Assembly (NCBI RefSeq): GCF_002356335.1
Contig: NZ_AP018165.1
Span: 3,534,001 to 3,598,000 of the forward strand
Source of the DNA: [Mycobacterium] stephanolepidis
Lineage (GTDB): Bacteria; Actinomycetota; Actinomycetes; Mycobacteriales; Mycobacteriaceae
DNA length: 64,000 nt
Reading direction: 5' to 3'
In this document: positions 48,645 through 58,249 of the stretch, one piece after another
Layout of the letters: each line of letters starts with the position of its first letter
Position numbering within the stretch: the stretch's first letter is position 1
Position numbers and translations under genes: made by a program
The notes under the pieces: model-generated
What the model saw: only the letters and a program-made list of their open reading frames with translations
Database searches by the model: none
What the model was told of the DNA's origin: nothing

Positions 48645-48674
48645 CCAAGTTTTGTCAATAGTGACAAAACTTGG
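48645..48674. promoter_or_regulatory. Palindromic operator upstream of the oxidoreductase
   Basis: A perfect palindrome, CCAAGTTTTGTCA and TGACAAAACTTGG (13-base arms, four-base spacer ATAG), sits between the TetR stop and the oxidoreductase start. A near-identical site lies upstream of the TetR gene at 49314-49339. The pair marks a TetR regulon controlling both units. Confidence 0.75.
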
Positions 48675-48675
48675 T

Positions 48676-49281
48676 TCAGGATGCGTCGCCGATTCCCGCC
48701 TTCAGGAAGTCCAGCGCGGTACGACTGAGCCGTGCAAGCTCCTCGGGCGAGCGATTCTCGCCCAGCATCCACGCATCCATAGCGCCGAAGACCGCCGCTG
48801 CAATGCTGCGTGCTGTCACGGTATTGCGCAGCCGCACATCGGAATCAGCGTTGCCATCACCATCGCGAACGAGATGCTCCTCGACCACCTCGGCGAACTC
48901 GGCCTCAACCTGCCGGATGTGCCGCACGATGCGCGCGCGGTCGAGCTCCTGGTTGCGCAGCTTCGCAATCTTGACCACCGCGTCGACGTCATAGGGCGCG
49001 CTGAAGATCGCCGACTCCACCGATTCCAGGATCGGCTCACCGGGAACCCGGGCGTCCAGCGCACTGCGAAACCATTCCAAACCGAGGTCGTAGTCCAGGA
49101 AGAGCAGGTCGTGCTTGGACTCGAAATGACGGTAGAAGGTGCGCAGCGAAACTCCGGCATCCGCGGCGATCTGCTCGACCGAGGTGTCCTCCACACCCTG
49201 ACCGAGAAAGCGCACGATCGCCGCTTCCCTAAGGGCAGCACGCGTCCGCTCACTGCGCACAGTCTGGGCCGGTCTGACCAT
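48676..49281 (-). CDS. TetR-family transcriptional regulator
   Basis: A 201-residue TetR regulator (206 if starting at GTG 49299). The HTH at residues about 28-50 reads SVEQIAADAGVSLRTFYRHFESK, typical of the family. The C-terminal helical region binds an unknown ligand. It is divergent from a membrane protein and upstream of an oxidoreductase. The shared palindromic sites suggest it represses both and itself. Confidence 0.9.
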   Translation of the reverse strand: MVRPAQTVRSERTRAALREAAIVRFLGQGVEDTSVEQIAADAGVSLRTFYRHFESKHDLLFLDYDLGLEWFRSALDARVPGEPILESVESAIFSAPYDVDAVVKIAKLRNQELDRARIVRHIRQVEAEFAEVVEEHLVRDGDGNADSDVRLRNTVTARSIAAAVFGAMDAWMLGENRSPEELARLSRTALDFLKAGIGDAS

Positions 49282-49313
49282 GCTCGAAAGGTACCGCACG
49301 GGCCAGTCCAGGC

Positions 49314-49339
49314 AAGTTATGTCACTATTGACAAAACTT
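49314..49339. promoter_or_regulatory. TetR operator in divergent promoter
   Basis: AAGTTATGTCA (49314-49324) and TGACAAAACTT (49329-49339) with spacer CTAT match the 48645-48674 palindrome in ten of eleven positions per arm. It lies between the divergent TetR and membrane-protein genes and should let the regulator control both. Confidence 0.7.
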
Positions 49340-49362
49340 CAGGGCGCTGTCAGGCTCCGGAC

Positions 49363-49827
49363 ATGGTGTCGCTCATCGTGCACGCGATCCTCGGAATCGC
49401 AGTCATCGCGCTCATCGTCGCCTCGAATCGACAGATATTCGCCCGGACCGCAACGGGTCCCGCGTTATCGCTGCTCGAAATCGTGTATTACGCCGTCGGC
49501 GTCGCCTCGATCGCGCTGGGCTGGTACTTCAACATCCGATACGTCGCCGAGTACCACGTGTCCAACCCCATCACCGGCTGGATCGACTACATCAAGCTGA
49601 TGTTCGTCAATCCCGCGGCGGGCTCGGCCAGCCAGGACTACACGATCGGCAATGTCATTCTGCTGCCGCTGATGACGATCATCGACGGGTACCGCCGCGG
49701 CATCCGGCGCCCATGGCTCTACTTCGTATCCAGCCTCTTCACGAGTTTCGCGTTCGCATGGGCTTTTTACCTGGTAACCGTCGAGCGCCAGCGCAGACAC
49801 GAGAAGGCCCTGGCGGTGGCCGCGTAA
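49363..49827 (+). CDS. DUF2834-like membrane protein (154 aa)
   Basis: A 154-residue membrane protein with four likely helices (about 3-20, 38-58, 95-113 and 118-140). The layout and the end of the second half (IIDGYRRGIRRPWLYFV, then TSFAFAWAFYLVTVERQ) resemble DUF2834 proteins. It diverges from a TetR gene and has that regulator's operator in its promoter, so it likely works with the oxidoreductase. Function unknown. Confidence 0.75.
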   Translation: MVSLIVHAILGIAVIALIVASNRQIFARTATGPALSLLEIVYYAVGVASIALGWYFNIRYVAEYHVSNPITGWIDYIKLMFVNPAAGSASQDYTIGNVILLPLMTIIDGYRRGIRRPWLYFVSSLFTSFAFAWAFYLVTVERQRRHEKALAVAA

Positions 49828-49837
49828 CCCGTTCGGG

Positions 49838-50317
49838 TTACATGCCTTTGGCGCGCCGTCCCAATTCGCGGGTGATCTCTCGGGTGGCGTCCCGCTTGGC
49901 CAGATCCTGACGCTTGTCGTGCGCCTGCTTACCGCGCGCCAACGCCAACTCGACCTTGACCTTGCCGTCCAGGAAGTACAGCGACAACGGCACCAGCGTG
50001 AGGTTGCCATCGCGAACCTTGCCGACCAGCTGATCAATCTGAGCTCTGTGCAGCAACAGCTTCCGGTTCCGCAGCGGTGCGTGGTTGGTCCAGGTTCCGT
50101 GGTCGTACTGCGGGATATGCAACGCGCGCAGCCAGACCTCGCCGTCATCGATGGTGGCGAAGGCATCTACCAGAGAGGCCTTGCCCTCACGAAGAGTCTT
50201 GACCTCGGTGCCCACCAGCTGCACCCCGGCCTCATAGACATCGAGGATCGAATAGTTGTGTCGCGCCTTGCGATTGGACGCGATGATCTGGCGCCCGTCG
50301 GTCGGTTTCTTACTCAT
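49838..50317 (-). CDS. smpB: SsrA-binding protein SmpB
   Basis: The tmRNA partner protein, 159 residues. Typical features are [43 protein letters not shown] and the basic tail with [14 protein letters not shown]. It is followed by ftsX and lies about 3.6 kb from ssrA, as in other mycobacteria. The gene is complete, so trans-translation is not affected by the prophage. Confidence 0.95.
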   Translation of the reverse strand: MSKKPTDGRQIIASNRKARHNYSILDVYEAGVQLVGTEVKTLREGKASLVDAFATIDDGEVWLRALHIPQYDHGTWTNHAPLRNRKLLLHRAQIDQLVGKVRDGNLTLVPLSLYFLDGKVKVELALARGKQAHDKRQDLAKRDATREITRELGRRAKGM

Positions 50318-50326
50318 CGCCAGGAC

Positions 50327-51229
50327 CTATCGACGCACGTACAGACGCAAGGTCACATAGGCGGTCACTCCGGCCAGCAGAATGCCCAGCGCCGCCATCT
50401 GAATCGACGCGAGGAACACATCTCCATAGGTGATCGGGGCAATCAGGTTGGCCTGAATGAACTGTTCCAACGCCCCGTTGAGGATGGTCACCCGCGCAAT
50501 GATCAGACCGATCACCGCCAGCGCCACACCGGCAAGCGCCGCGATCACCGCCTCCAACAGGAACGGCAGTTGTGTGTACCAACGGGTGGCACCCACCAAC
50601 CGCATGATGCCCACCTCGGTGCGCCGGGTGTATGCGGCGACCTGAACCATGTTGGCGATCAACAGAACCGCACCGACGGCCTGGATCAGCGCGATCATGA
50701 ACGCCGCGTCACGCAGGCTGTTCAGGACCGCGAACAAGCGGTCGATCAGATCTTTCTGGTTGAGCACGCCCTTCACACCGGGCTTGCCGACGAATGACTC
50801 GTCGAAATCTGCGTGCGTCTCCGGGTTCTTGAGCTTGACGATGAACGAAGCCGGGAACGCATCCTTGCTCACGTCCTTCATCAGGTCCCGGAACTGTGGC
50901 AGCCGCTTCTCGGCGTCCGCGTACGCGTCCTCACGGTTCACGAAACGCACCGACTTGATATCGGAACGCTTCTCGATCTCGTCGCGCAGGCCCTTGCAGA
51001 TATCGCTGCTGCAGTCCGTGTCGCTGGCCGACAGGTCCTCGGTGAGGAAGATCTGCGTCTCCACGCGGTCCAGGTAGATGGCCTTAGAGTTCTTGGCCAG
51101 CGATATCACCAACAGACCACCACCGAACAATCCGATCGCGATCGCGGTGGTGATGATCATCGCCACCGTCATGGTCACATTGCGACGCAGGCCGGTGAGG
51201 ACCTCGTTGAACAGGAATCCAAAACGCAT
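50327..51229 (-). CDS. ftsX: Cell division protein FtsX
   Basis: A 300-residue membrane protein of the FtsEX complex, which controls peptidoglycan hydrolases (RipC in mycobacteria). The N-terminal membrane helix is at about 21-42, the outer loop 43-170 contains two Cys (CSSDICKG), and three more helices follow from about 172. It sits 12 bases downstream of ftsE. Confidence 0.95.
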   Translation of the reverse strand: MRFGFLFNEVLTGLRRNVTMTVAMIITTAIAIGLFGGGLLVISLAKNSKAIYLDRVETQIFLTEDLSASDTDCSSDICKGLRDEIEKRSDIKSVRFVNREDAYADAEKRLPQFRDLMKDVSKDAFPASFIVKLKNPETHADFDESFVGKPGVKGVLNQKDLIDRLFAVLNSLRDAAFMIALIQAVGAVLLIANMVQVAAYTRRTEVGIMRLVGATRWYTQLPFLLEAVIAALAGVALAVIGLIIARVTILNGALEQFIQANLIAPITYGDVFLASIQMAALGILLAGVTAYVTLRLYVRR

Positions 51230-51241
51230 GTTCTATTCCAC

Positions 51242-51931
51242 TTACCTATCTACCCCGTAGACACCGCGCTGCTCGTCGCGGATCAGCTTGCCGAGCTCCA
51301 ACTCGATGACGCGCTGGCGCATCGAGTCGACGATGTGATGGTCATGTGTCGCCATCAACACGGTGGTGCCGGTGCGGTTAATCCGCTCCAACAGCGCCAT
51401 GATGTCCTCACTGGTCTCGGGGTCCAGGTTTCCGGTCGGCTCATCGGCCAGCAGCACCAGCGGACGGTTGACGAACGCGCGCGCGATACCGACACGCTGC
51501 TGCTCGCCACCGGACAACTCCGAGGGCAGCCGGCTGGCCTTACCGGTCAGGTTCACCATCTCCAGCACCTCGGGCACGATGCGGTTGATGATGTCGGTCT
51601 GCTTGCCGATCACCTCAAGCGCGAAGGCCACGTTCTCGTACACCGTCTTCTGCTGCAGCAGCCGGAAGTCCTGGAAAACACAGCCAATCGTCTGCCGAAG
51701 GTGCGGGATTTCGCGGCCGCGCAGCTTGTTGACGTGGAACTTGGAAACCTGGATTTCGCCCTTGGTGGGCAGCTCCTCGCCCAGCAGCAGGCGCATGAAT
51801 GTCGACTTGCCCGAACCCGAAGGTCCGATGAGGAACACAAACTCACCCTTGTCGATCTCGAGGCTCACGTTGTCCAACGCGGGCCGAGCCGACGATTTGT
51901 AGAGCTTGGTTACCTTGTCGAGGCTGATCAC
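51242..51931 (-). CDS. ftsE: Cell division ATP-binding protein FtsE
   Basis: A 229-residue ABC ATPase, the same length as the M. tuberculosis protein. The Walker A motif is GPSGSGKS, the signature LSGGEQQR, and Walker [13 protein letters not shown], with the H-loop in ATHDH. GTG at 51931 is used, since the longer reading from 52015 adds a basic, unrelated stretch. It pairs with FtsX. Confidence 0.95.
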   Translation of the reverse strand: MISLDKVTKLYKSSARPALDNVSLEIDKGEFVFLIGPSGSGKSTFMRLLLGEELPTKGEIQVSKFHVNKLRGREIPHLRQTIGCVFQDFRLLQQKTVYENVAFALEVIGKQTDIINRIVPEVLEMVNLTGKASRLPSELSGGEQQRVGIARAFVNRPLVLLADEPTGNLDPETSEDIMALLERINRTGTTVLMATHDHHIVDSMRQRVIELELGKLIRDEQRGVYGVDR

Positions 51932-51977
51932 GGCACGCCAGTCTAGCCGGGAAACCCGTGATGACCGTGAGGGCGCA

Positions 51978-52442
51978 CTACGGCGCGGGGCTCGGAGGCG
52001 TCGCGGGAGGTGCACCCGGCGGCGGCGGAAGCTGCGGCGGAACCAGCCAAGGGGGCAACCAGCCGGGTGGCGCAGGTGGGGTTGTCGTCGGGGGTGTCGG
52101 CGGCGCTCCGCTGGGTGTCAACGTCGGAAATGTCGTGACGATGGTGTTCGTGGGCTCCGTCGTCGTGGTCGTGGTGGGCTCTGTAGTGGTCGTGGGGCGC
52201 CTCGTGGTGCTGGGCACCGGTCGCGGGGTCGTCGTGGTGACACTGGGCTTAGGCACCCAGGTGTATCCCGGCGGCGGCTGCGGAGGCGCCGGCTCCGGCT
52301 TGTTGATCTCGTAGAGCCAGCTCGCCGCGACGAACGCAATAATGAGCACGGCGGTCGAGGTGCGGATCCTGACCTTCGCCCGGATCTTGGCTGCCGAGGA
52401 CAGGAGCTTTTCCCAGAACGGTTCCTGGCGAGGTTCACTCAT
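51978..52442 (-). CDS. Pro/Thr-rich membrane protein (Rv3103c-like position)
   Basis: A 154-residue protein: a cytoplasmic stretch to about residue 28, one membrane helix at about 29-45, then an extremely Pro/Thr-rich outer tail (100 residues) with repeats such as TTTT and PPPP. It occupies the position of M. tuberculosis Rv3103c between ftsE and an MscS channel gene, and overlaps the channel stop by 4 bases (ATGA). Function unknown. Confidence 0.75.
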   Translation of the reverse strand: MSEPRQEPFWEKLLSSAAKIRAKVRIRTSTAVLIIAFVAASWLYEINKPEPAPPQPPPGYTWVPKPSVTTTTPRPVPSTTRRPTTTTEPTTTTTTEPTNTIVTTFPTLTPSGAPPTPPTTTPPAPPGWLPPWLVPPQLPPPPGAPPATPPSPAP

Positions 52443-53470
52443 TTGAGATCCTCGTCCTTCACGATCGGTTGCGGCTTGGTGTCGACACCCTCGTCGCGAC
52501 CCTCCTCGCGTTTGTTGTCGCGTTTGAGCTCTCCGGAGCTCGACGACGACATGGTGCGCACCACCGGCCGACTGTCCCCCACCAACGCCACGCCCGCCTT
52601 GGCCAACGCCGCGATGACCTTGGCGCGCAGCCGTCGTCCCACCTCGAACTGCTTACCGGGCAGCGATCGCGCCACCATGCGCACGTTGACCCGGTCCACC
52701 TCGATGCTCTCCACACCCATCAGGGACGGGGCGTCGAGCAGCAGCTGCGACAGATCGCGGTCCACCAGCGCCTGCTGGCACACGTCGTACAGCACATCAT
52801 TGACCCGGGCCAGGTCCACGCTCGTGGGCACCGGGATATCGACGACCGCGCGGGCCCAGTCCTTGGACAAGTTGACCGCCTTGACGATCAACCCGTTCGG
52901 AATGGTGATTACCTCGCCCTCACTGGAACGCAACTTGGTAACCCGCAGGGTTACCTCCTCGACAGTCCCGCGGGATTCGGTGGTCTGTCCCTGCACGTAC
53001 AGCTCCACCAGATCACCGAAGCCGTACTGCTTTTCGGTGATGAGAAAGAACCCGCTCAACAGGTCCTGGACGACGCGCTGAGCGCCGAAACCGAGTGCGC
53101 CACCGAGTACCGCGGCAGGCCCTGCGAGCCCGCCTATCGAAATGCCAAGCACCCCAACGACGTGCACGGTGGTGATGACAACGACCAGCACCACGACGAT
53201 CCAGGAGACGACGGAGGCGAGTGCCTGGCGATGCTTACTGGCCTCGGAACGCACCAGCGCATCGCTCTGCGTGAACGAACGGTCCAGCCGACGGGTGATC
53301 TTGTGCGCACCCCAGTTGATGAAGCGCACGAGGATCATCGCGCCCAGGACAGCGATGACGATCTGCAGACCGCTGTCGAGCAGCCAGCGACCAGCCTCGC
53401 TGGACCACAGGGTGTTCCAGCGCTCGTGGAGGCGAAGGCTCGCCGCGTTGAACTCGGCGGCGCTAGTCAT
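52439..53470 (-). CDS. Small-conductance mechanosensitive channel (MscS family)
   Basis: A 343-residue MscS-type channel. Three membrane helices lie at about 36-55, 89-111 and 118-138, the last being the Gly/Ala-rich pore helix ([29 protein letters not shown] split across it). The cytoplasmic domain contains GRFxxV-type strands. ATG at 53470 (8-base overlap with prfB) is chosen over 53524. It corresponds to Rv3104c. Confidence 0.85.
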   Translation of the reverse strand: MTSAAEFNAASLRLHERWNTLWSSEAGRWLLDSGLQIVIAVLGAMILVRFINWGAHKITRRLDRSFTQSDALVRSEASKHRQALASVVSWIVVVLVVVITTVHVVGVLGISIGGLAGPAAVLGGALGFGAQRVVQDLLSGFFLITEKQYGFGDLVELYVQGQTTESRGTVEEVTLRVTKLRSSEGEVITIPNGLIVKAVNLSKDWARAVVDIPVPTSVDLARVNDVLYDVCQQALVDRDLSQLLLDAPSLMGVESIEVDRVNVRMVARSLPGKQFEVGRRLRAKVIAALAKAGVALVGDSRPVVRTMSSSSSGELKRDNKREEGRDEGVDTKPQPIVKDEDLK

Positions 53471-54566
53471 CGCGCCTATTGCGCCACCGAATTCCCGCCT
53501 CGATGAATCCGTCGATGTCCCCATCCAGCACCGCCGCGGGATTACCTACCTCGTACTCGGTGCGGAGGTCCTTGACCATCTGATACGGCTGGAGCACATA
53601 GGAGCGCATCTGGGTACCCCATGAACTGCCGCCGTCGCCCTTGAGCGCATCCATCTCGGCGCGCTCCTCCTGCCGCTTGCGCTCCAGCAGCCTGGCCTGC
53701 AGCACGCGCATCGCCGCGACCTTGTTCTGCAGCTGCGATTTCTCGTTCTGACAGGTGACGACGATCCCCGTCGGGATGTGCGTGAGGCGCACCGCCGAGT
53801 CGGTGGTGTTCACCGACTGCCCACCCGGTCCGCTCGATCGGTAGACGTCGACCCGCAGATCGCCTTCGGGAATGTCGATGTGATCGGTCGTCTCCACCAC
53901 CGGCAGCACCTCGACATCGGCGAACGAGGTCTGCCGCCGACTCTGGTTGTCGAACGGACTGATCCGCACCAACCGGTGCGTGCCCTGCTCGACCGACAGC
54001 GTGCCGTAGGCGAAGGGTGCGTGCACGGCGAAGGTCGCGCTCTTGATGCCCGCCTCTTCGGCGTAGGAGGTGTCGAACACCTCGACGGGATACTTGTGCG
54101 CCTCGGCCCAGCGGATGTACATGCGCATGAGCATTTCGGCCCAGTCCGCGGCGTCCACACCGCCGGCACCGGATCTGATGGTGACCACGGCTTCGCGTTC
54201 GTCGTACTCGCCCGACAGCAGCGTCCGGACCTCCATGGCCTCGATGTCCTCGCGCAGTTTGGCGCGGTCGGCGTCGGCCTCCGCCACCACCGAGGCGTCA
54301 TCGCCTTCCTCGGCGAGCTCGTACAGCACCGGCAGATCGTCGAGACGCTGCCGGAGCGCTTCCACACGCCGCAGCTCACCTTGTGCGTGCGAGAGCTGGC
54401 TCGTCACCTGCTGGGCGCGCGCCTGGTCATCCCACAGGTTGGGGTCGGCGGCGGCTTCTTCCAGTGTCTTGATCCGGGCACGCAGTCCGTCGACGTCGAG
54501 CACCCGCTCCACCGTGGTGAGGGTCGTGTCGAGGTCAGCGATGTCGGCTTGGCAGTCCAGATCCAC
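53463..54566 (-). CDS. prfB: Peptide chain release factor 2
   Basis: A 367-residue release factor RF2. The stop-codon recognition tripeptide SPF is in VRISPFDNQ and the GGQ catalytic loop in SGPGGQSVN. Unlike E. coli, no in-frame UGA or frameshift site is needed. It precedes the mscS gene and is the last essential gene before the IclR regulator. Confidence 0.95.
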   Translation of the reverse strand: MDLDCQADIADLDTTLTTVERVLDVDGLRARIKTLEEAAADPNLWDDQARAQQVTSQLSHAQGELRRVEALRQRLDDLPVLYELAEEGDDASVVAEADADRAKLREDIEAMEVRTLLSGEYDEREAVVTIRSGAGGVDAADWAEMLMRMYIRWAEAHKYPVEVFDTSYAEEAGIKSATFAVHAPFAYGTLSVEQGTHRLVRISPFDNQSRRQTSFADVEVLPVVETTDHIDIPEGDLRVDVYRSSGPGGQSVNTTDSAVRLTHIPTGIVVTCQNEKSQLQNKVAAMRVLQARLLERKRQEERAEMDALKGDGGSSWGTQMRSYVLQPYQMVKDLRTEYEVGNPAAVLDGDIDGFIEAGIRWRNRRDD

Positions 54567-54615
54567 AACTGTTCAGGCTACCGGGCTGACGGAGCGCAAC
54601 ATTCCGACCCGATCT

Positions 54616-55512
54616 CTAGGTGCTGGCGCCCTGCCTGCCATGCGTGATCGACGTGATGTGATCGGCGCTGTATCGCAGACGATTGCCGGCGTCGGTGACC
54701 TCGGTTTCAGTGAGACTGTCGGGTGTTCCCAGCACGCTGAGCATCACGGCGACCTCTCCCTCGGCGCTGAAGACAGGCGCCCCCAGGAACCCGATCCGGC
54801 GTGGCTCGCTGAAGTCGATCGGCTCGCCCATACGGGCCAACAGCGCGGCGAGCATCGACTGAATGACGTCACGCTTCTCGCCGACGGTGCCGTGGCGGGC
54901 CGCCTCGCCGAACTGCATGTAGAACTTGTCGACACGATCACTGTGCACGGATGCGAAATACCCCTGCCTGCGAATACCGGCCAACATGGCCTGCATCCCG
55001 TCCCACAGCTCATCGGTGATCGCCGGAGTAGCGCGAAGCAGCCATTGCCGCACGTCCGCATCCGGCGCCCACGCCATGAAGACCAAACCGGCCGGTGCGC
55101 TGAGCCGGATGCGTTGCCCCACCTGGTAGCTGCCACCGCTGGGTGAACGACCGTACGACGCGATCACCGCAACGTCCTCCCCCGCGATCATCGACCCCGT
55201 ACACGCGGTGCCGAAAGCGGTGGCGAGTTGTTTCACCTCGGCATCCACCACGTCGGCGATCTCGAATCGCATCCGGGCCGCGTGACCGGTGATCAATAGG
55301 GAGGGACCGATCGAATACGTCTTGTGGCGGGGATGGCGAACGATATATCCAGCCTCGGTGAGCGCCTGAAGTATCGCGAGCGTCGATGCGGGATTGACGC
55401 CCACAGCCTCCGCGATCTCGGTCATCGACAGCGGCTGAACGGGCCTCGCCGCCAGGTAATCGAGAACCTGCGTTGCGCGCACGACCGCGGGTGCGGACTT
55501 CGTCATTTCCAC
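54616..55512 (-). CDS. IclR-family transcriptional regulator
   Basis: A 298-residue IclR-type regulator. The winged helix is at residues about 10-65 (LSMTEIAEAVGVNPASTLAILQALTEAGYIV), and the ligand-binding domain runs from about 80 to 270 with the typical YFASVHSDRVD region. It diverges from an SDR-like gene across an AT-rich gap that contains a near-palindromic site. Ligand unknown. Confidence 0.9.
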   Translation of the reverse strand: MEMTKSAPAVVRATQVLDYLAARPVQPLSMTEIAEAVGVNPASTLAILQALTEAGYIVRHPRHKTYSIGPSLLITGHAARMRFEIADVVDAEVKQLATAFGTACTGSMIAGEDVAVIASYGRSPSGGSYQVGQRIRLSAPAGLVFMAWAPDADVRQWLLRATPAITDELWDGMQAMLAGIRRQGYFASVHSDRVDKFYMQFGEAARHGTVGEKRDVIQSMLAALLARMGEPIDFSEPRRIGFLGAPVFSAEGEVAVMLSVLGTPDSLTETEVTDAGNRLRYSADHITSITHGRQGAST

Positions 55513-55547
55513 CCCGATCCGGCTATCCGGCTGTTATCATTCCGTCG

Positions 55548-55565
55548 AATTTGATATATCGAATT
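55548..55565. promoter_or_regulatory. Candidate IclR operator in AT-rich divergent promoter
   Basis: AATTTGATATATCGAATT is an 18-base near-palindrome (one mismatched pair) within an AT-rich gap; TCGAATTT also appears twice as a direct repeat 14 bases apart (55545-55552 and 55559-55566). IclR-type regulators bind such sites, and it lies between the regulator and the divergent gene. Confidence 0.45.
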
Positions 55566-55618
55566 TCAACAAGAAATACAATACTCAACTACTTAGCTAC
55601 CCGGGGGACTCGAACGAC

Positions 55619-56284
55619 ATGTACTCCTTCGGGCGGCAGCTGGCCGCGCTACCAAGATCACGGTACGGGCCGTGGGCCGTTATCGCGGCCGGAGAGACGG
55701 AAACGGCGACCGCGTTCGCGCGCCACATCGCCGCGAATGGCATCAACGTGGTGTTGGCCGCACACGGCGGACGGGCCGACGCCTACACACTGGCCATGAC
55801 CTCGGGCGTGAGCGTGCGAACCGCATCGCCCGACGTCTTCACCGGCGAGCTCGCCGCGGCGACCGACGACATCGACGTGGGCCTGCTGGTATGCATCACC
55901 GACGAAGACAGCGGCAGCAGCCGCTTCGACGAACCCGTGCTGAACCGAATGCGGACGCTCTACCTCACCCATCGGTTTGGGCACCGCATCGCCGATCGCG
56001 GCCAGGGCGGCGTCATCATGGTCAGATCGCTGGCAACACAAAAGATTTCACACCACACTCAACCCCGCAGCGCCGATTCGGTGTTCACGGCAGGCATTCG
56101 CGACGACCTGGACAAGCAGGGCGTCGAGGTAGCCCTGCTTGATGATTACGTGCCGCACCGGCCCGCGATGGATGCCGACGACCTCGCGCTGATGGCGCTG
56201 GCCCGCCTAGGACGGCGGCGCCACCGGCACTGCACCCACCAACTCGACCAGACCGACCGACGCACGGCACGTGACGCCAACTGA
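55619..56284 (+). CDS. SDR-like Rossmann-fold protein (221 aa)
   Basis: A 221-residue protein with features of a short-chain dehydrogenase that is shortened and lacks a clear Gly-rich loop. The beta-strand/helix pattern is WAVIAAGETETATAFARHIAANGINVVLAA, and later GVIMVRSLAT. The usual catalytic YxxxK is not seen, so catalytic activity is doubtful. It is divergent from the IclR gene. Confidence 0.65.
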   Translation: MYSFGRQLAALPRSRYGPWAVIAAGETETATAFARHIAANGINVVLAAHGGRADAYTLAMTSGVSVRTASPDVFTGELAAATDDIDVGLLVCITDEDSGSSRFDEPVLNRMRTLYLTHRFGHRIADRGQGGVIMVRSLATQKISHHTQPRSADSVFTAGIRDDLDKQGVEVALLDDYVPHRPAMDADDLALMALARLGRRRHRHCTHQLDQTDRRTARDAN

Positions 56285-56362
56285 CCCACCGACGGTTGTG
56301 CACGCGATGTTCAAATCCCCGTCCCTCCCTATCCAAACTGACGCACTGGTAAGTTCCTGACC

Positions 56363-58102
56363 GTGAGTCAGGATACGAACATCGCCCCCAAGACCGAGCT
56401 GCTTCACCCCACCCAGGACGACTTCGCCGAATTCGACGGCGAAACACGTCGGCTCCTGAAGGCCACCGTCGACTGGTTCGAGAATCGCGGCAAGACGCGC
56501 CTGCTCAAGGACTATGTCGACAAGGTCTTCTACCAGGACTTCTTGGACTTCGCGGCGAGCGAGAAGCTGTTCGCAACCTTCCTCACCCCGGCCGCCGATG
56601 GCGCCGGGAACACCGACAAGCGCTGGGACACCGCCCGCGTGGCCAAGCTGTCGGAGATCCTCGGCTTCTACGGCCTGAACTACTGGTACCCGTGGCAGGT
56701 GACCGTACTCGGTCTCGGGCCGGTGTGGCAGAGCACCAACACCGACCCGCGCAAGCGCGCCGCCGACCTGCTTGACGGCGGGGCCGTCGCGGCCTTCGGC
56801 CTGTCTGAGCAGGCCCACGGCGCAGATATCTACTCCACCGACCTGGTGCTCACTCCGGTCGAAGGCGGCGGATACAAGGCATCGGGCCGCAAGTACTACA
56901 TCGGCAATGGCAACTGCGCCCGCATCGTGTCGGTGTTCGGCCGGGTCGAGGGCCGCGACGGGCTGGACCAGTACGTCTTCTTCCTCGCCGACAGCGAGCA
57001 CCCCAACTACACGGTGATCAAGAATGTCGTGCCCTCGCAGATGTACGTCGCGGAGTTCGAACTCGATGAGTACCCGGTCAGCGAGGACGACATCCTGCAC
57101 GTCGGCGCCGACGCCTTCAGTGCCGCGCTCAACACCGTCAACATCGGCAAGTTCAACCTGTGCTTCGGCGGCATCGGCCTGTCGACTCACGCCCTGTACG
57201 AGTCGGTCACCCACGCACACAACCGCATTCTGTACGGCAGCCCGGTCACCAAGTTCGACCATGTGCGCCGCGAGTTCGTCGACGCCTACGCCCGGTTGAT
57301 GGGCATGAAGCTGTTCAGCGAGCGCGCCGTGGATTACTTCCGCACCGCCAGCCCCGAGGATCGGCGCTACCTGCTGTTCAACCCGGTCACCAAGATGAAG
57401 GCCACCACCGAGGCCGAGAAGGTGCTGGCGTTGCTGGGGGATGTCATGTCGGCCAAGGCATTCGAAGCCGAGACCTACACCACCGCGGCACGTATCGACG
57501 TGGCCGGCCTGCCCAAGCTCGAGGGCACGGTGGCCGTCAACCTGGCACTGATCCTCAAGTTCATGCCCGCCTACCTGCACCATTCCCAGGACCTCGCGGT
57601 CCCCGGAGTGCAGCTGGAAGCCCGCGACGACGAATTCCTGTTCAACCAGGGCCCGGCCAGCGGCCTGGGCAAGGTCCAGTTCCACGATTGGCGCAAGCCG
57701 TTCGCGGAGAACGCCGGTATTCCGAATGTCGCGGCCTTCACCGAACGCGCCGAGGCGCTGGCCACCCTGGTGGCCGCGGAGAAGGACGCCATCAAGGGCG
57801 CCGGACTTGATCTGCAGCTGAGCATCGGCGAGCTGTTCACCCTGGTGGTCTACGGCGGTCTGATCCTGGAGCAGGCCAAGCTGCGGGGTGCCGACGAGCA
57901 GCTCATCGACCAGATCTTCGAGATCCTCAACCGGGATTTCTCGCAGTACGCGGTCGATCTGATCGGCAAGCGCGAGGCCACCGCAACCCAACGGCAGTGG
58001 GCCAAGAACGTGATTTCAGAACCGGTATTCAATTCCGAACGCTTCGACGCGATTTGGAACCGGGTCGAAGCGCTGTCCGGCGTGTACGAAATGCGGGCCT
58101 AG
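56363..58102 (+). CDS. Acyl-CoA dehydrogenase family protein (579 aa)
   Basis: A 579-residue acyl-CoA dehydrogenase, larger than the usual 380-450 residues and with an extra C-terminal helical region, as in the long mycobacterial FadE type. Family motifs include AFGLSEQAHGADIYSTD and YIGNGNCARIVSVFG near the FAD site. The start is GTG at 56363. Substrate is unknown. It stands alone between the SDR-like gene and fprA. Confidence 0.85.
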   Translation: MSQDTNIAPKTELLHPTQDDFAEFDGETRRLLKATVDWFENRGKTRLLKDYVDKVFYQDFLDFAASEKLFATFLTPAADGAGNTDKRWDTARVAKLSEILGFYGLNYWYPWQVTVLGLGPVWQSTNTDPRKRAADLLDGGAVAAFGLSEQAHGADIYSTDLVLTPVEGGGYKASGRKYYIGNGNCARIVSVFGRVEGRDGLDQYVFFLADSEHPNYTVIKNVVPSQMYVAEFELDEYPVSEDDILHVGADAFSAALNTVNIGKFNLCFGGIGLSTHALYESVTHAHNRILYGSPVTKFDHVRREFVDAYARLMGMKLFSERAVDYFRTASPEDRRYLLFNPVTKMKATTEAEKVLALLGDVMSAKAFEAETYTTAARIDVAGLPKLEGTVAVNLALILKFMPAYLHHSQDLAVPGVQLEARDDEFLFNQGPASGLGKVQFHDWRKPFAENAGIPNVAAFTERAEALATLVAAEKDAIKGAGLDLQLSIGELFTLVVYGGLILEQAKLRGADEQLIDQIFEILNRDFSQYAVDLIGKREATATQRQWAKNVISEPVFNSERFDAIWNRVEALSGVYEMRA

Positions 58103-58249
58103 TCCGCAGGTCTACCCGCGCACCCTCGAAACCGTCGCTAGCATCGGTGGGGTAACCCGTCCGCACAGGACCGCGGCCAGCCCCCTGTCGGCCAGCCCAT
58201 AGCCGACGACAGCCGCTGCCCCCTGGCGGGCAGATAAGGATGGACGAGG

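Noticed and set aside
53463..54566. Programmed frameshift in prfB
   Set aside because: The reading frame is continuous from the start with no in-frame UGA near the beginning, so no frameshift is needed here.
56207..57991. 594-codon minus-strand open frame opposite the acyl-CoA dehydrogenase
   Set aside because: The plus strand has clear acyl-CoA dehydrogenase motifs; the reverse frame is Gly/Val/Leu/Asp-rich without motifs.
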